Positions 1 to 9,122 are shown, numbered from the stretch's first letter. The stretch is 64,000 nt of DNA from Gloeocapsa sp. PCC 7428 (GCF_000317555.1 NC_019745.1:3472001-3536000), one strand, 5' to 3'. Numbers and translations are program-made. The notes: generated by a model not told the origin, from the letters alone.

Positions 1-62
1 TCTCCGTGGATGAAGCGATCGCTGCATTAAAGCAGGAGATAGGAGGCGAAGAAAAAAGTTGA
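1..62 (+). CDS. C-terminal end of a small antitoxin-like protein (cut by window edge)
   Basis: The third frame is open from the left edge and ends with TGA at 60-62, giving about 19 residues that finish with GGEEKS. A YoeB/Txe-type toxin reading frame follows directly, so by position this is likely the antitoxin of a type II pair, for example of the PHD/YefM kind. The visible part is too short to show a domain. The call rests on context only. Confidence 0.4.
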   Translation, partial: SVDEAIAALKQEIGGEEKS

Positions 63-345
63 GCCTTCCTTAATACCACCATCAGTAGTACACTTTCCTG
101 ACTTTAGTCCTCAATTCAAAGAAGATTTAGGTTGGTGGTACAAAACTGAACCTCGCAAAGTAGACAAAATTTTTGACTTAGTTACAGACACAATGAAGCA
201 TCCCTTTGAGGGGATAGGTAAGCCTGAAAAACTTAAGTACATAGATTCTGATACTTGGTCGCGCCGTATAGACTGGGAGCATCGACTCATCTATAGAGTC
301 AGACAAGACCGAGTAGACTTTTTGCAAGCGCGTTATCACTATTAA
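43..345 (+). CDS. YoeB/Txe-type mRNA interferase toxin, no canonical start codon visible
   Basis: The frame is open from 43 (after TAG at 40-42) to TAA at 343-345. Its product ends in the family signature: a WSRRI stretch, then EHRLIYRV and the terminal LQARYHY. YoeB/Txe toxins cut mRNA at the ribosome, and the C-terminal H and Y belong to the active site. The usual N-terminal strand (VVHFPDFSPQFKEDL) is also present, so the body is full length at about 90 residues. However, no ATG, GTG or TTG occurs in frame before the internal Met near 193. The upstream antitoxin-like frame ends at 62, one frame away, beside a run of six A (52-57). Either the start is non-standard, expression needs a frameshift, or the gene is decayed. 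The family call is firm; functionality is uncertain. Confidence 0.7.
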   Translation, partial: EAKKKVEPSLIPPSVVHFPDFSPQFKEDLGWWYKTEPRKVDKIFDLVTDTMKHPFEGIGKPEKLKYIDSDTWSRRIDWEHRLIYRVRQDRVDFLQARYHY

Positions 346-492
346 TTAATCTACTTCATACCATTTCTCGCACATTCTGACGACACTACGCTCCTTTTTT
401 AATGACGAATTACAAATTAGAACTATGAACAGTAGTCTGATCGCATTGCCTTGATTGATCTAAAATGCGGTTGATGAGTCCAAACTGAGCGC

Positions 493-1323
493 ATGGTAAA
501 TCAAGCTCCGATTCCAGTAGTCGTGAATGGTGCTGCTGGCAAAATGGGTCGTGAAGTCGTTAAAGCCGTCTCGCAAGCAAGCGACATGACTTTACTGGGT
601 GCAGTAGACCGCAACCCTGAATACAATGGCAAAGATGCGGGAGAAGTCGCGGGATTAAGCGAACCGCTAGAAGTACCGATTACCGACCAATTAGAACCTA
701 CGCTAGCCCTAGCAACGCAAGAAAGGCAATTGGGGGTGATGGTAGATTTTACGCATCCGAGTAGCGTGTATGACAATATTCGCGCGGCGATCGCTTATGG
801 TATTCGTCCGGTTGTGGGAACAACAGGGTTGAGTGTCGAACAAATTCAAGACTTAGCCGAATTCGCAGACAAAGCAAGTACCGGCTGTTTAATGATTCCG
901 AATTTCTCGATTGGCATGGTATTACTTCAAGAAGCCGCAGTCAGAGCATCGCAATACTTTGACCATGTAGAAATTATCGAACTGCATCACAATCAAAAAG
1001 CAGATGCTCCGAGTGGAACCGCGATTCAAACCGCGCAAATGCTTGCAGAAATGGGCAAAACCTACAACCCGTCAAGCGTAGAAGAAACCGAAAAGCTACC
1101 TGGAGCAAGAGGCAGTGTTGCTGATGAAGGTATTAGAATTCATAGCGTACGCCTTCCAGGACTAATCGCCCACCAAGAAGTGATTTTTGGCGCACCAGGA
1201 CAAATTTATACTTTACGCCACGATACAAGCGATCGCGCTTGTTATATGCCTGGAGTCCTCCTAGCAATTCGTAAAGTCACGCAACTCAAATCCCTAGTAT
1301 ATGGCTTAGAAAAGATACTGTAA
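493..1323 (+). CDS. dapB: 4-hydroxy-tetrahydrodipicolinate reductase
   Basis: DapB reduces 4-hydroxy-tetrahydrodipicolinate with NAD(P)H in the cytoplasmic lysine/diaminopimelate pathway. The 276-residue protein begins with a Rossmann dinucleotide-binding loop ([13 protein letters not shown], residues 10-22). It has the DFTHPSS and VVGTTGL segments and the family active-site region [15 protein letters not shown] near residue 163, where the His-His and Lys pair is catalytic. Length and order match bacterial DapB. It stands alone, 37 bases before the next gene, which has the same direction and may be co-transcribed. A high-confidence assignment. Confidence 0.97.
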   Translation: MVNQAPIPVVVNGAAGKMGREVVKAVSQASDMTLLGAVDRNPEYNGKDAGEVAGLSEPLEVPITDQLEPTLALATQERQLGVMVDFTHPSSVYDNIRAAIAYGIRPVVGTTGLSVEQIQDLAEFADKASTGCLMIPNFSIGMVLLQEAAVRASQYFDHVEIIELHHNQKADAPSGTAIQTAQMLAEMGKTYNPSSVEETEKLPGARGSVADEGIRIHSVRLPGLIAHQEVIFGAPGQIYTLRHDTSDRACYMPGVLLAIRKVTQLKSLVYGLEKIL

Positions 1324-1360
1324 TGACATATCTTCCCTCACCCCTTACCCCTCACCCCTC

Positions 1361-2077
1361 ATGTTAGTTCCACTCACGCGCCAAAAATTTGAACAATTGA
1401 TTCCCCGCATTGCAACTAGCGATCAGTACAAATATGCTTGGGGCAAATTTCCTGATTTCTTGAAGCGACTGCTGATTTCAGTCGTCAGCGTTGTTGCAAT
1501 TTGGATTGTGCGACTCATTATCGGTGAAGGATTTGGCCTAATTCTGTTTCCGGTAGGTGCGATCGCCGGACTTTATTGGTTATGGGGACCTGTTTTGTGG
1601 GCAAGTTTGCGTAATACCGAATACCGCAAATATCCTTACAGTGGTTTTCTGCGCGGACGCGTGTTAGATGTCTACATCACTGAAGAATTAATTGGTACTG
1701 AGGAAACGGTTAATAATAAAGGCGACTTGGTTATTGTCGAAAACCGCGAACGGCGCATCAATGTAGAAGTCGGCGATGAAACTGGATTTACAACTCAAAT
1801 CCAAGCACCACTCCGCCGCACTCACCAAGATATTGTCCCGAATCAAATCGCAGAAATGGTTGTGCTTTCTACTCGACCAGATTTAAGTAGCATTGTCAAA
1901 GTAACAGATATCTATATTCCGAGCCGTAATATTTGGGTAAGTGATTATCCTTACTTACAAAAAAACATTTTTATTGAAATGAGTCGCCGTTTGCGCGAGA
2001 GTAGAGGAACGCGATCGCGTTCCGCCCCACGCCGTAGACCCCGCGCTTCCTACCCGCAAGATGTCGAGGAATGGTAA
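1361..2077 (+). CDS. Conserved cyanobacterial membrane protein of unknown function
   Basis: A 238-residue protein with two hydrophobic segments close together (about residues 36-56 and 58-82), followed by a soluble, charged domain with alternating strands (for example RGRVLDVYITEELIG). It ends in a strongly basic tail rich in Arg and Ser (about 205-230). I recognise it as a type found widely in cyanobacteria, sometimes labelled a phosphate transporter permease, but I see no transporter motif that supports that name. It lies 37 bases after dapB on the same strand and converges with the psb32-like gene. Confidence 0.7.
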   Translation: MLVPLTRQKFEQLIPRIATSDQYKYAWGKFPDFLKRLLISVVSVVAIWIVRLIIGEGFGLILFPVGAIAGLYWLWGPVLWASLRNTEYRKYPYSGFLRGRVLDVYITEELIGTEETVNNKGDLVIVENRERRINVEVGDETGFTTQIQAPLRRTHQDIVPNQIAEMVVLSTRPDLSSIVKVTDIYIPSRNIWVSDYPYLQKNIFIEMSRRLRESRGTRSRSAPRRRPRASYPQDVEEW

Positions 2078-2088
2078 ACTAAAACCAC

Positions 2089-2895
2089 TTAAGTTTCTGA
2101 AGCCGAAGAACGATTGAGTACCGGAGACAAATAAGCTACCAAAGCACCAATCAAAAAACCAGCAATATTACGTACCAAAGGTAGCCACTCGGAAGTCCGC
2201 GTGACAACTGGGCCAATCCCAAAGGCAATAAACAGAATTCCCCATAGCGGTGAAAAAATTAAAGCCCATTGCCAAGCAAATATTTGTCCAGGGCGTCGAG
2301 GTTGCGCCGCAAAGCCACAAACGACTCCACCAATCACCGAGGTAATGAGTGTCAAAATCCACTGTTCGCGCGGTAATCCAGGAACCACACGACAACCACC
2401 TTGGCGCAAACACGTTTCCACAGACTCGATCGATTGAATAATTGCTTGATCTTCTCCCTCTTCGCGGACAAAGTACAAATTACCAAAGCGCGTTTGCAAT
2501 TCTACCCAAAACGTCCGAGGTAGTAGCTGGTAAACTGCATCACCAACATTAAAGTTGAGAATGTTTCCCCCACGCGAATCGGCAACAACTAAAATACTTT
2601 TTTCATCTAAACTCCAAAAATCTTTGACCGCTGCGCCTGGTGTGCGATCGTACTGTGTTAAAACGCGGAGTTTCCACCCAGTTTCTGCTTCAAATTCTTC
2701 AAGTTCTTGCGCTAGTCGCTCTTCTTGAACACTCGTGAGCGATTTTGCTAAGTCTATAATTGGCGTCGGCTGATCGGGAAGTAATTCAGGATTGTTATAC
2801 GCAAAGGCTACAGGAGAAGGTACCAACCAAACCGTGCCAGCTAAAAAGAATGCAAATACGCTTACCAGTAATCGTCGCCAAATAGAATACTGCAT
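2089..2895 (-). CDS. psb32: TPM-domain thylakoid protein, Psb32 type
   Basis: Psb32 proteins take part in photosystem II repair and protection from photodamage. The 268-residue protein starts with a signal-anchor segment (SVFAFFLAGTVWLVPSPVAFAY) typical of export into the thylakoid lumen. A TPM domain follows (about residues 35-170), with the opening IIDLAKSLTSVQEERL and the ILVVADSRGGNILNF strand. Two or three hydrophobic helices form the C-terminal part. I start it at the ATG at 2895 because an in-frame ATG 63 bases upstream would add charged residues before the signal segment. It converges with the upstream membrane-protein gene, 12 bases apart. The TPM call is firm; the Psb32 name rests on architecture. 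Confidence 0.8.
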   Translation of the reverse strand: MQYSIWRRLLVSVFAFFLAGTVWLVPSPVAFAYNNPELLPDQPTPIIDLAKSLTSVQEERLAQELEEFEAETGWKLRVLTQYDRTPGAAVKDFWSLDEKSILVVADSRGGNILNFNVGDAVYQLLPRTFWVELQTRFGNLYFVREEGEDQAIIQSIESVETCLRQGGCRVVPGLPREQWILTLITSVIGGVVCGFAAQPRRPGQIFAWQWALIFSPLWGILFIAFGIGPVVTRTSEWLPLVRNIAGFLIGALVAYLSPVLNRSSASET

Positions 2896-3063
2896 GGACA
2901 ATTCTATATAAATCTCAAATTTGGACACAAACCAAATGGTTTTATTGTAAAGAGTCAAAAAAAGATGATACTTCTTTACATTTTGTAACTTTACTCTAAT
3001 TTAGCCGACGACTGTGAATAAACTCAATCCCCCATGAGGAGAATCTCTGGTTTTGCTATAAAG

Positions 3064-3105
3064 TAGCTACATATAGCAGTCAGAGTTCAGAGGTCGGGGA
3101 TAAGG
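3064..3105. repeat. Partial copy of the dispersed host repeat (right end only)
   Basis: The stretch from CATATAGCAG through the AGAGGTC-like text matches the outer end of the repeat found whole at 8864, 18618, 52369 and 59529. Only this end is recognisable here, in the spacer between psb32 and the rhomboid gene. Confidence 0.35.
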
Positions 3106-3163
3106 GAAGTTATGAGTCAAGAGTGTTGAGTGAACAAAACTCTCCACACTTCAAAACTCAAAA

Positions 3164-3766
3164 CTAACTCCTCGTTGCCTCACTGGGTTGCAGTCGCATT
3201 AAGAATAAAATAAGTGCTACACCGACTAAAGCGCCGCCAAGATGTGCAATATGGTCAACGCCATCTTGAATACCTGTCTGCCGTAATTCAAAGACTACGC
3301 GCTCAATGACAAATTGACCGAGAATGAGAACTTCTAGGATTTTGCGCCAATGCCAGGAAAGTTTGATGAGAACACTGACGGCAAATAAGCCAAAAACGGC
3401 TCCTGAAGCACCTAGCGAGTAAACCGCACCGCCGTGAAAGAAATAACTCATGAGACTGCCGCCTAGTCCACAAATAATGTAGGAACTGACGACTCCGATA
3501 ACGCCCTCTTCTTCTTCAACGATTCTGCCAAAAATGTAAAGAAAAAACAGATTTCCTGATATGTGCGCCCAGTTGGCATGACAGAACATCGAAGTGAAAA
3601 ACTGATACCAAGCTGGAGAGGCGTGATTGAGGTAGAGATTTTGGATAAAAGGAATACCTAAAACGCGATCAGCAACAAACACAACTAAATTGATAATAAT
3701 CAGCGTGAAAACACCGTTGTAATTTTGTTTTGGGTAAGTTGTTAATGGCTGGTCTTTTTTGAGCAT
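3164..3766 (-). CDS. Rhomboid family intramembrane serine protease
   Basis: Rhomboids cleave transmembrane segments inside the lipid bilayer. The 200-residue protein has about six hydrophobic segments. The catalytic serine motif GASGAVFGL is near residue 118, and the histidine of the Ser-His dyad lies in DHIAHLGGALVG near residue 172. The early FTSMFCHANWAHISGNLFFL segment carries the conserved H and N of the L1/TM2 region. All key residues are present, so it should be active. The substrate is unknown. It is a single gene with short spacers on both sides. Confidence 0.92.
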   Translation of the reverse strand: MLKKDQPLTTYPKQNYNGVFTLIIINLVVFVADRVLGIPFIQNLYLNHASPAWYQFFTSMFCHANWAHISGNLFFLYIFGRIVEEEEGVIGVVSSYIICGLGGSLMSYFFHGGAVYSLGASGAVFGLFAVSVLIKLSWHWRKILEVLILGQFVIERVVFELRQTGIQDGVDHIAHLGGALVGVALILFLMRLQPSEATRS

Positions 3767-3916
3767 TTTGATGATTTCTCCTGCGATCTAGGAGGAGTCA
3801 GGAATCGGGGATCAGAAGTTAGGGAATAACAATAGAAAATGCGTGTTGATTTCACCCAGTGCAGTTTAAGAAATGTGAAAGCTTATGTACTGGCTGACCT
3901 TTGCTCTGTGACCCCT

Positions 3917-4492
3917 TCAATCTACCGTTTCGACATCATCGCTGTCATCCTGCCAATCTGATGCATCGTAGCGTACTTGATTTGATTCTAAATTTGTTGT
4001 GTAATTGCGATATTGTTCGAGTAATGCAGCGTTTTCTTCTAATAGTTCTTCTGAGTAAGGTAGGTTACTGCTGCTACGGATTTGTCGCGATCGCTGTCCT
4101 CCTGAGAGGCGATCGCCGCTGCGACGCGAACCACGCGTAAAAGTCCTCCAAGCCACTTTCACCCCAGTAAAAACGCTACGCGTACCTACTTCCACTTTCT
4201 GGGCTTGCTTTACCGCGTTATCAAGACTTTGATCGACTTGTTTGGCAACATTCGTCGCGCTTTGCACGCCCTGGCTGACATCATCAGTGAGATCGCTAAT
4301 TTCTAGCCCTGTTAAGCGAATCGCTTCAAGTGTGGGTGGTAAGTCGCGGCGTAGGGTATCAAACAACTTTTCTGCACTACGAGCCGCCCGCGCTAACTCT
4401 TGTAATGCTGGCAAGGCTGCCACCAACACAGCAGTTAAACTCACCGCTACTAATAAAATCGACAGTCCAAGCCAGAATAAAGGGTCAATCAC
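3917..4492 (-). CDS. DUF948-type membrane-anchored coiled-coil protein
   Basis: A 191-residue protein with one N-terminal hydrophobic helix (about 5-30). A helical stretch with regularly spaced hydrophobics follows (ARSAEKLFDTLRRDLPPTLEAIRLTGLEIS, given here only as its general region 37-66), then a Ser/Arg-rich linker and an acidic end. This is the DUF948 layout. It ends a leftward run with the YtxH gene 14 bases upstream, and the two families often sit together in cyanobacteria and firmicutes. The function is unknown; an envelope or stress role is only an inference. Confidence 0.7.
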   Translation of the reverse strand: MIDPLFWLGLSILLVAVSLTAVLVAALPALQELARAARSAEKLFDTLRRDLPPTLEAIRLTGLEISDLTDDVSQGVQSATNVAKQVDQSLDNAVKQAQKVEVGTRSVFTGVKVAWRTFTRGSRRSGDRLSGGQRSRQIRSSSNLPYSEELLEENAALLEQYRNYTTNLESNQVRYDASDWQDDSDDVETVD

Positions 4493-4506
4493 GAGTCACT
4501 TAGGGA

Positions 4507-4857
4507 TTATAGGCGGTCTAAAAGTGGAGGTTGATCCGAGGAAGTTTCGAGTTTAGTCTGACGAGCAGAGATTTGGCTTTCTTGTTGGCTTGCCTCAATT
4601 CCTGCTGCCAAAGCTTCTCGCAATCGCTCCAGCGTATCATCCCAGTTACGGAGTGCTGTTTCTGATAAGCGATCTGCTTGGATTTGGACACTTGTTGATA
4701 AATCTTCTGCTAATTCTGGTAGAGCATCAGCAGATTTTTTCAGCAACGTGCGTGTTTCTCGTCCCGTGCGCGGTGCCATTAGCAAGCCTGTAAGAGTGCC
4801 AATAGCAGCCCCCAACAACATACCGCCAACAAAAACCCCAGAACGGTTGTTAGACAT
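4507..4857 (-). CDS. YtxH domain protein
   Basis: A 116-residue protein whose N-terminus has the YtxH hallmark: a glycine-rich hydrophobic helix (VGGMLLGAAIGTLTGLLMAP) ending in an APRTGRETR turn. A charged amphipathic helix follows (about 35-100). YtxH proteins are small membrane-attached proteins tied to stress in other bacteria. It is 14 bases upstream of the DUF948 gene on the same strand, so the two are probably co-transcribed. The biochemical role is unknown. Confidence 0.8.
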   Translation of the reverse strand: MSNNRSGVFVGGMLLGAAIGTLTGLLMAPRTGRETRTLLKKSADALPELAEDLSTSVQIQADRLSETALRNWDDTLERLREALAAGIEASQQESQISARQTKLETSSDQPPLLDRL

Positions 4858-4978
4858 ATCCTGATTTATCTCCTTACACTCATTTTATGTAAGTTTGCTC
4901 GGCTTGCGCGACTATTGCTGTATCGTGCTCCAAGAATCCAGGTTAACCCATATTAGACGTTAACGTTTGAATTAAGGC

Positions 4979-5326
4979 TTACTTATAAGTGTATTTTGCC
5001 AAAGCTTTTCGGAAAAATCTTGTCTGACGCAGCAATACGGTTTGCTGTGCAATCTGCAACCCAACCGCCAAGAGATTTAAGACTTGCTGAATTCGTAGCA
5101 GTTTTAACTCGGCTGGAATATCTCCCCGCCGCGCTTGACGTATCGCCATTCTACCTACTGCGATCGCTTCTGGTGTCCGCTGCAAAGCTGCACGAGTTAC
5201 CCGTTCGTACACGAGTAAAATATCTGCTACCTGCGCCAACTTGAGCCGGAGTCGCCATATTAACCAAGCAACAAGCAAAAGAACTAGCGTCAGTCCTAGA
5301 TTAATGCATACAACAACTGTCACCAT
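4979..5326 (-). CDS. Small conserved cyanobacterial membrane protein
   Basis: A 115-residue protein with one N-terminal transmembrane helix (about 4-27) and an Arg/Leu/Gln-rich helical remainder (LKLLRIQQVLNLLAVGLQIAQQ). It lies upstream of the YtxH and DUF948 genes on the same strand, 121 bases away, and has a similar anchor-plus-helix plan. I do not recognise a named family. The three genes may form one unit of membrane-attached helical proteins. Confidence 0.6.
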   Translation of the reverse strand: MVTVVVCINLGLTLVLLLVAWLIWRLRLKLAQVADILLVYERVTRAALQRTPEAIAVGRMAIRQARRGDIPAELKLLRIQQVLNLLAVGLQIAQQTVLLRQTRFFRKALAKYTYK

Positions 5327-5479
5327 TGCTGATCGAATAGCTCCAACAATTCCTTAAGGCAGTAAAGTACCTAGTACTATCAAGCTTAAGCTAGATGAGC
5401 ATGACTCACCCTACTATGTTAATTTCCAATCTGGCAATGCTTTATCTCACTTTAATTGTATACCTTAGTTTAAATAACT

Positions 5480-6898
5480 ATGTCCTTTGCGCAACAAACA
5501 ACTTCTCCAAACCAACCAAACCGTCGCCGTCGAGGAATCGAAAGATTTTTTGCGATCGTGGCGTTAATTAACTTTTGTTTAGTCCTCTTTGACTATAGCT
5601 ATATACCCTGGCGAGATTTTTACTTTCGTACAGTTCCTAGCGTTACTCAACAATATGATTTTTTTAAAGGTATTGAACCGCATCGAGAAACTGAACGCTA
5701 TCTTGCTCAAGTCAATGCGTTAGAACAACAAATCGAACAAACTGGCTTGCAGTCAGAGGAAACCGAGAGCTTGCTGCAAGAATTACAGTTTCTAAGCAAT
5801 GAAATGATTGAAGATAATCCCTTTGCTGAGGCAAATAAGTCAGGATCTCTAGCTAAGATCAAAAATCAAATTCGCGCTCGAACGAACCAAGAATCTGCGC
5901 ACAAGGCTTTTGACTTATTTTGGAGTACACAACATTTATCACCACAAAATTTACAGCAAGAGTTCAGCTTTTTTGATACCCAACTACGACCATTAATTGA
6001 AACTAACTATTATCGCGATATTAGCACCAATGGAAAATTTGTCGATAAATTTTGGTTGATTGACTTACCGTTCGTCATCTTGTTTGGCTGCGAATTCATT
6101 GTTCGTACTTTTGCGATTAGTCGTAAATACCCAGATTTAAACTGGTTACAAGCGATGCTCCGACGTTGGTTCGATCTTTTACTTCTACTACCATTTTGGC
6201 GTTGGCTAAGAATTATTCCTTTAACCGTTCGTTTGTATCAGTCTGAACTTGTTGATCTCGAACCACTGCGCGAGCAAATCAATCATGATGTCGTAATTAA
6301 CTTTGCTGAAGAAATCACCGAAATCGTAGGAATTCGGATCATCGATCAAGCCCAAAACGCTTTGAAGCGAGGAGATGTCGCAAATTGGGTGTTGAATCCT
6401 AATTCACGCCGTCCTTATATCAATATTAATAATACGAACGAAGTGCAGGCGATCGCAACGCGTCTACTCGATTTAAGCATTCATCAAGTGCTACCCAAAA
6501 TGCAGCCTGACATCGAAGCTTTGGTACAGCACATAGTTATTAATAGTCTCAATCAATCTCCGTTATACCGTCAAATTCAAAATGTACCAGGAATGCGGCG
6601 CTTACCCGATCAATTAACCGAAAAACTCGCTACCGATATCTCCCACAGTGCATACAGCACAATGAGTACGTTTTTGCAAGATCCTGTTGTGATACAGCTA
6701 TCGAATCAATTAGTAGAAAACTTTATTCAATCTTTGCAAGTAGAACTGCAAAAACAACAAAATGTTCAAGAAATTCAATCGCTTGTTATCGATCTTTTAG
6801 AAGAAATCAAAATCAATTACGTCAAAGGAATTGCGACTGAGGGTGTGGAAAAACTTTGGGAGGAATCATATCAACTCCGTAAAATTGCCCAACAGTAA
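5480..6898 (+). CDS. Large conserved membrane protein with voltage-sensor-like helices, unknown function
   Basis: A 472-residue protein. A basic N-terminus (NRRRRGIERF) leads into a first hydrophobic helix (about 22-42). A long coiled-coil section follows (70-115), then a second membrane cluster (about 195-250) that holds FVILFGCEFIVRTF and an Arg-spaced helix (LRRWFDLLLLLPFWRWLRII). The C-terminal half is soluble and helical. The membrane cluster recalls the helices of ion-channel sensor domains, but no pore motif is visible and I do not assign a channel function. Its type is conserved in cyanobacteria. The gene stands alone. Confidence 0.65.
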   Translation: MSFAQQTTSPNQPNRRRRGIERFFAIVALINFCLVLFDYSYIPWRDFYFRTVPSVTQQYDFFKGIEPHRETERYLAQVNALEQQIEQTGLQSEETESLLQELQFLSNEMIEDNPFAEANKSGSLAKIKNQIRARTNQESAHKAFDLFWSTQHLSPQNLQQEFSFFDTQLRPLIETNYYRDISTNGKFVDKFWLIDLPFVILFGCEFIVRTFAISRKYPDLNWLQAMLRRWFDLLLLLPFWRWLRIIPLTVRLYQSELVDLEPLREQINHDVVINFAEEITEIVGIRIIDQAQNALKRGDVANWVLNPNSRRPYININNTNEVQAIATRLLDLSIHQVLPKMQPDIEALVQHIVINSLNQSPLYRQIQNVPGMRRLPDQLTEKLATDISHSAYSTMSTFLQDPVVIQLSNQLVENFIQSLQVELQKQQNVQEIQSLVIDLLEEIKINYVKGIATEGVEKLWEESYQLRKIAQQ

Positions 6899-7034
6899 AG
6901 CTACAGGAATTGTCTAGTATATGAGACTGCCTGCATGAATCACATCTTGTCTGTCAGAATTAGGCTGTTGTATCAACCTTAACAACTTGGGTTTGCCCCC
7001 AACCCGTGAACAAACGTTCTTCCTTATCTTCTCC
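6899..7034. other. Intergenic stretch left of the MITE-like element
   Basis: No gene or clear signal is visible. A CTGCATGAATCAC word at about 6931-6943 is shared in part with the left end of the palindromic relic at 60441 and may be a trace of the same kind of sequence. Confidence 0.4.
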
Positions 7035-7316
7035 CCCAGCATAGCTACCGTGTACACACAAGTCTAGACTGGCTTCGTTCCAAGCTTTTTCGCCCCCTAA
7101 ATTCCCCAAATTGGGGGACTTTGAAGTAGAACTGGCTCAGAAGTCCTCCAATTTGGGGAGCCAGTGTCGTGCGGAGGTGTCCTCCGTTGAGGAGCCACTC
7201 TCGTGCGGGGGTTCCCCCGTTGAGAGAAGTGGCGTACAACTGGCGTGGGTTGGAGGGCGGTTCGCCAGGGACTTTGCTGGATCCGACTACTTGTGTGTAC
7301 ACGGTAGCCCAGCATA
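7035..7316. mobile_element. MITE-like element with 20-bp terminal inverted repeats and a 9-bp direct duplication
   Basis: The 20-base sequence GCTACCGTGTACACACAAGT at 7044-7063 is repeated exactly as its reverse complement at 7289-7308. Outside it, CCCAGCATA occurs directly on both sides (7035-7043 and 7308-7316), as expected for a target-site duplication. The interior has nested palindromes (CCAAATTGGGGGA near 7105 and its inverted partner near 7148; CCTCCGTTGAGGAG near 7180). Open frames inside are only by-products of the repeats. No transposase is encoded, so it would need one in trans. The TIR and duplication are read directly; the mobile nature is inferred. Confidence 0.7.
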
Positions 7317-7424
7317 GAGAGAGTGTGAGAGGAAGCAGAGGAGAAATGATTTGTAGTTTTTATTTAGTGAAATGGTATTATTATTTGCACAAGAGGTCTA
7401 TTCAAGTAGTAAACTGCTGTAAAG

Positions 7425-7464
7425 CATAAAAAGCAAAAGGCAAAAGATAACATTATCTCTTGCC
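7425..7464 (-). terminator. Rho-independent terminator of the Mn-catalase gene
   Basis: A 12-base stem with one mismatch (GGCAAGAGATAA in the transcript) with a very short loop lies at 7439-7464, just past the stop codon. On the minus strand it is followed by a T-rich tail. Confidence 0.75.
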
Positions 7465-7498
7465 TTACTCAGGACTTAACTTTTACAATCTGAACAAA

Positions 7499-8440
7499 CT
7501 ACTCTTGACCGCCAGGAGTTATTTTGTCAATTACATCAACTACGCGCTCAACCATATTCGGTTCGCCTGTAGCAGGTTGACTTGCTTGGGGTGTTTTAGC
7601 TGTACCGTGCAATCGAGGATCGGGTTGCGGTGGGTTCGGTTCTGGGCCTATTGGCTGAGGATTAGCAACATACTCAAACTCACCTTTACCGTCGATTGAA
7701 GAACCTTTTGCCCATCGTCCTTGAGCGCTTTCTTCACCTTCAGAGTGGTTCCAGAACTGATAGGCAAACTCGTTTTTCCCATATTCATAAGCAATCTTGG
7801 GAACAACAGTTTCTTCATATCCTTCGCTTTGCAAGTCTTCAATTGCCGCTAGCCACTGATTTTGGTGCATGGTATCACGGGCGATCATGAAACTGAGGTG
7901 GTCTCTCACACCTCGATCGTCTGTCATCTCATACAACCGTACAGCCTGCATAAGACCTTGAGACTCGGCGTGGAGATTAGAGCGGAAGTCTGCTAATAAG
8001 TTACCACTGGCAACGATAAAGCGACCATTCCAGGGAAAGCCCACGCTATCAGCTGGCATCGCACCCCCACCTGAGACAATTCCATGCTGGGGATTCATAG
8101 CCGCCGCGATCGCATCCCTGGGGTTAGTACCTCCCATAACCGCACCTACGACGGGATCTTTCGCGCCCTCTTCTTGCATTTTGATCGGTGCATTATCTAG
8201 CAAATGAGCGATCATTGTAGCTAGCATCTCGACGTGACCGATTTCTTCAGTACCAATATCTAGCAGCATATCTCGGTACTTAGCAGGTCCTCGGCAGTTC
8301 CAGCCCTGGAATAAGTACTGCATCATGACGGTCATTTCTCCAAAACTACCGCCAATCAATTCCTGCATTTTCTTTGCATATACGGGATCTGGTTTTTCTG
8401 GCGGAGTGAAGTACTGTAACCGCTTTTGATGAAAAAACAT
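7499..8440 (-). CDS. Manganese (non-haem) catalase
   Basis: Mn-catalases split hydrogen peroxide with a dinuclear Mn centre held by Glu and His in a four-helix bundle. The protein shows SFGEMTVMMQYLFQGW, the metal-binding EEIGHVEML helix, and the second pair in HAESQGLMQAVRLYEM and IARDTMHQNQW. The 313-residue length and the Pro-rich C-terminal tail match cyanobacterial members. I start it at ATG 8440 (MFFHQKRLQYF) because an AGGGAGA ribosome-binding site lies 8 bases before it; a longer frame to 8488 has no such site. It opens the stress-defence stretch and has its own terminator. Confidence 0.95.
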   Translation of the reverse strand: MFFHQKRLQYFTPPEKPDPVYAKKMQELIGGSFGEMTVMMQYLFQGWNCRGPAKYRDMLLDIGTEEIGHVEMLATMIAHLLDNAPIKMQEEGAKDPVVGAVMGGTNPRDAIAAAMNPQHGIVSGGGAMPADSVGFPWNGRFIVASGNLLADFRSNLHAESQGLMQAVRLYEMTDDRGVRDHLSFMIARDTMHQNQWLAAIEDLQSEGYEETVVPKIAYEYGKNEFAYQFWNHSEGEESAQGRWAKGSSIDGKGEFEYVANPQPIGPEPNPPQPDPRLHGTAKTPQASQPATGEPNMVERVVDVIDKITPGGQE

Positions 8441-8863
8441 CTGATTCTCCCTAATAAAATTTCTGATTCTAGCCACATAAGACATCAATAAAGATGCCTA
8501 TAAGTGCGGCATCTAACTTAGCTAATTGATATCTTTGTACTATCTTTAAGTATCTATTTAAAAACCTTTATTACATCAGCCCTTGGGCAGACAAAACAAT
8601 ATCCAATTTATATAGGTATAACTGCTATGTTTAACTATTAAAGTAGTAAAGAATACTGCACTTCAATATATTTAAATAATCCTTATATATTTAAGTAATT
8701 AGACTCTTGCTATTTGTTTAAAATGTGTATCTCAAAATATTGATTTTACTCAATGAGTTTGCATATATACACTTTCAGAGTTTTTTCCTAGTAACTATTA
8801 AAGTATTATTAATCCAACATTTAACAATTATTTAATAAAACTTACAAAAAAATAAATCAATAA
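8441..8863. other. AT-rich intergenic region upstream of Mn-catalase
   Basis: No gene is visible. The region is very AT-rich (8500-8860) and probably holds the Mn-catalase promoter, but I cannot pick a clear -35/-10 pair with confidence. Confidence 0.4.
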
Positions 8864-8985
8864 CTATAGCTCCAGTCAACAGAGTTAGGACATTATAGAA
8901 GCTCATAAGATTTCTCTGACTAGAAGTTTAACCCTGACCACTACGAGCAAGGGATTGGCTTGCCCCTCTGACCTCCGCTATATTA
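8864..8985 (+). repeat. Dispersed host repeat, full copy with a small internal insert
   Basis: It begins CTATAGCTCC-AGTCAA and ends CCTCCGCTATATTA, so the ends are inverted (TATAGC/GCTATA). The core words AGTTAGGACAT and AGTTTAACCCTGACC are shared with the copies at 59529 and, on the other strand, at 18618 and 52369. About 30 extra bases (8940-8968) interrupt the right part. Confidence 0.65.
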
Positions 8986-9122
8986 CAAACCTATGTTCTT
9001 TAAAACCTCGCTTACTCTCCTTTCTTTGTGTACTTTGTGGTTATTTCAAAAAGTTCTTACAACTAAAAAACCGCTACTTTTCCAGTAACGGCTCAACAAA
9101 TACTTCAAATATTGTTATAACT

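Noticed and set aside
1361-2077. Phosphate transporter permease
   Set aside because: Two membrane helices and a soluble domain do not make an ABC permease; no EAA loop is visible.
7045-7429. Several open frames on both strands
   Set aside because: They are by-products of the palindromes and inverted repeats of the MITE-like element.
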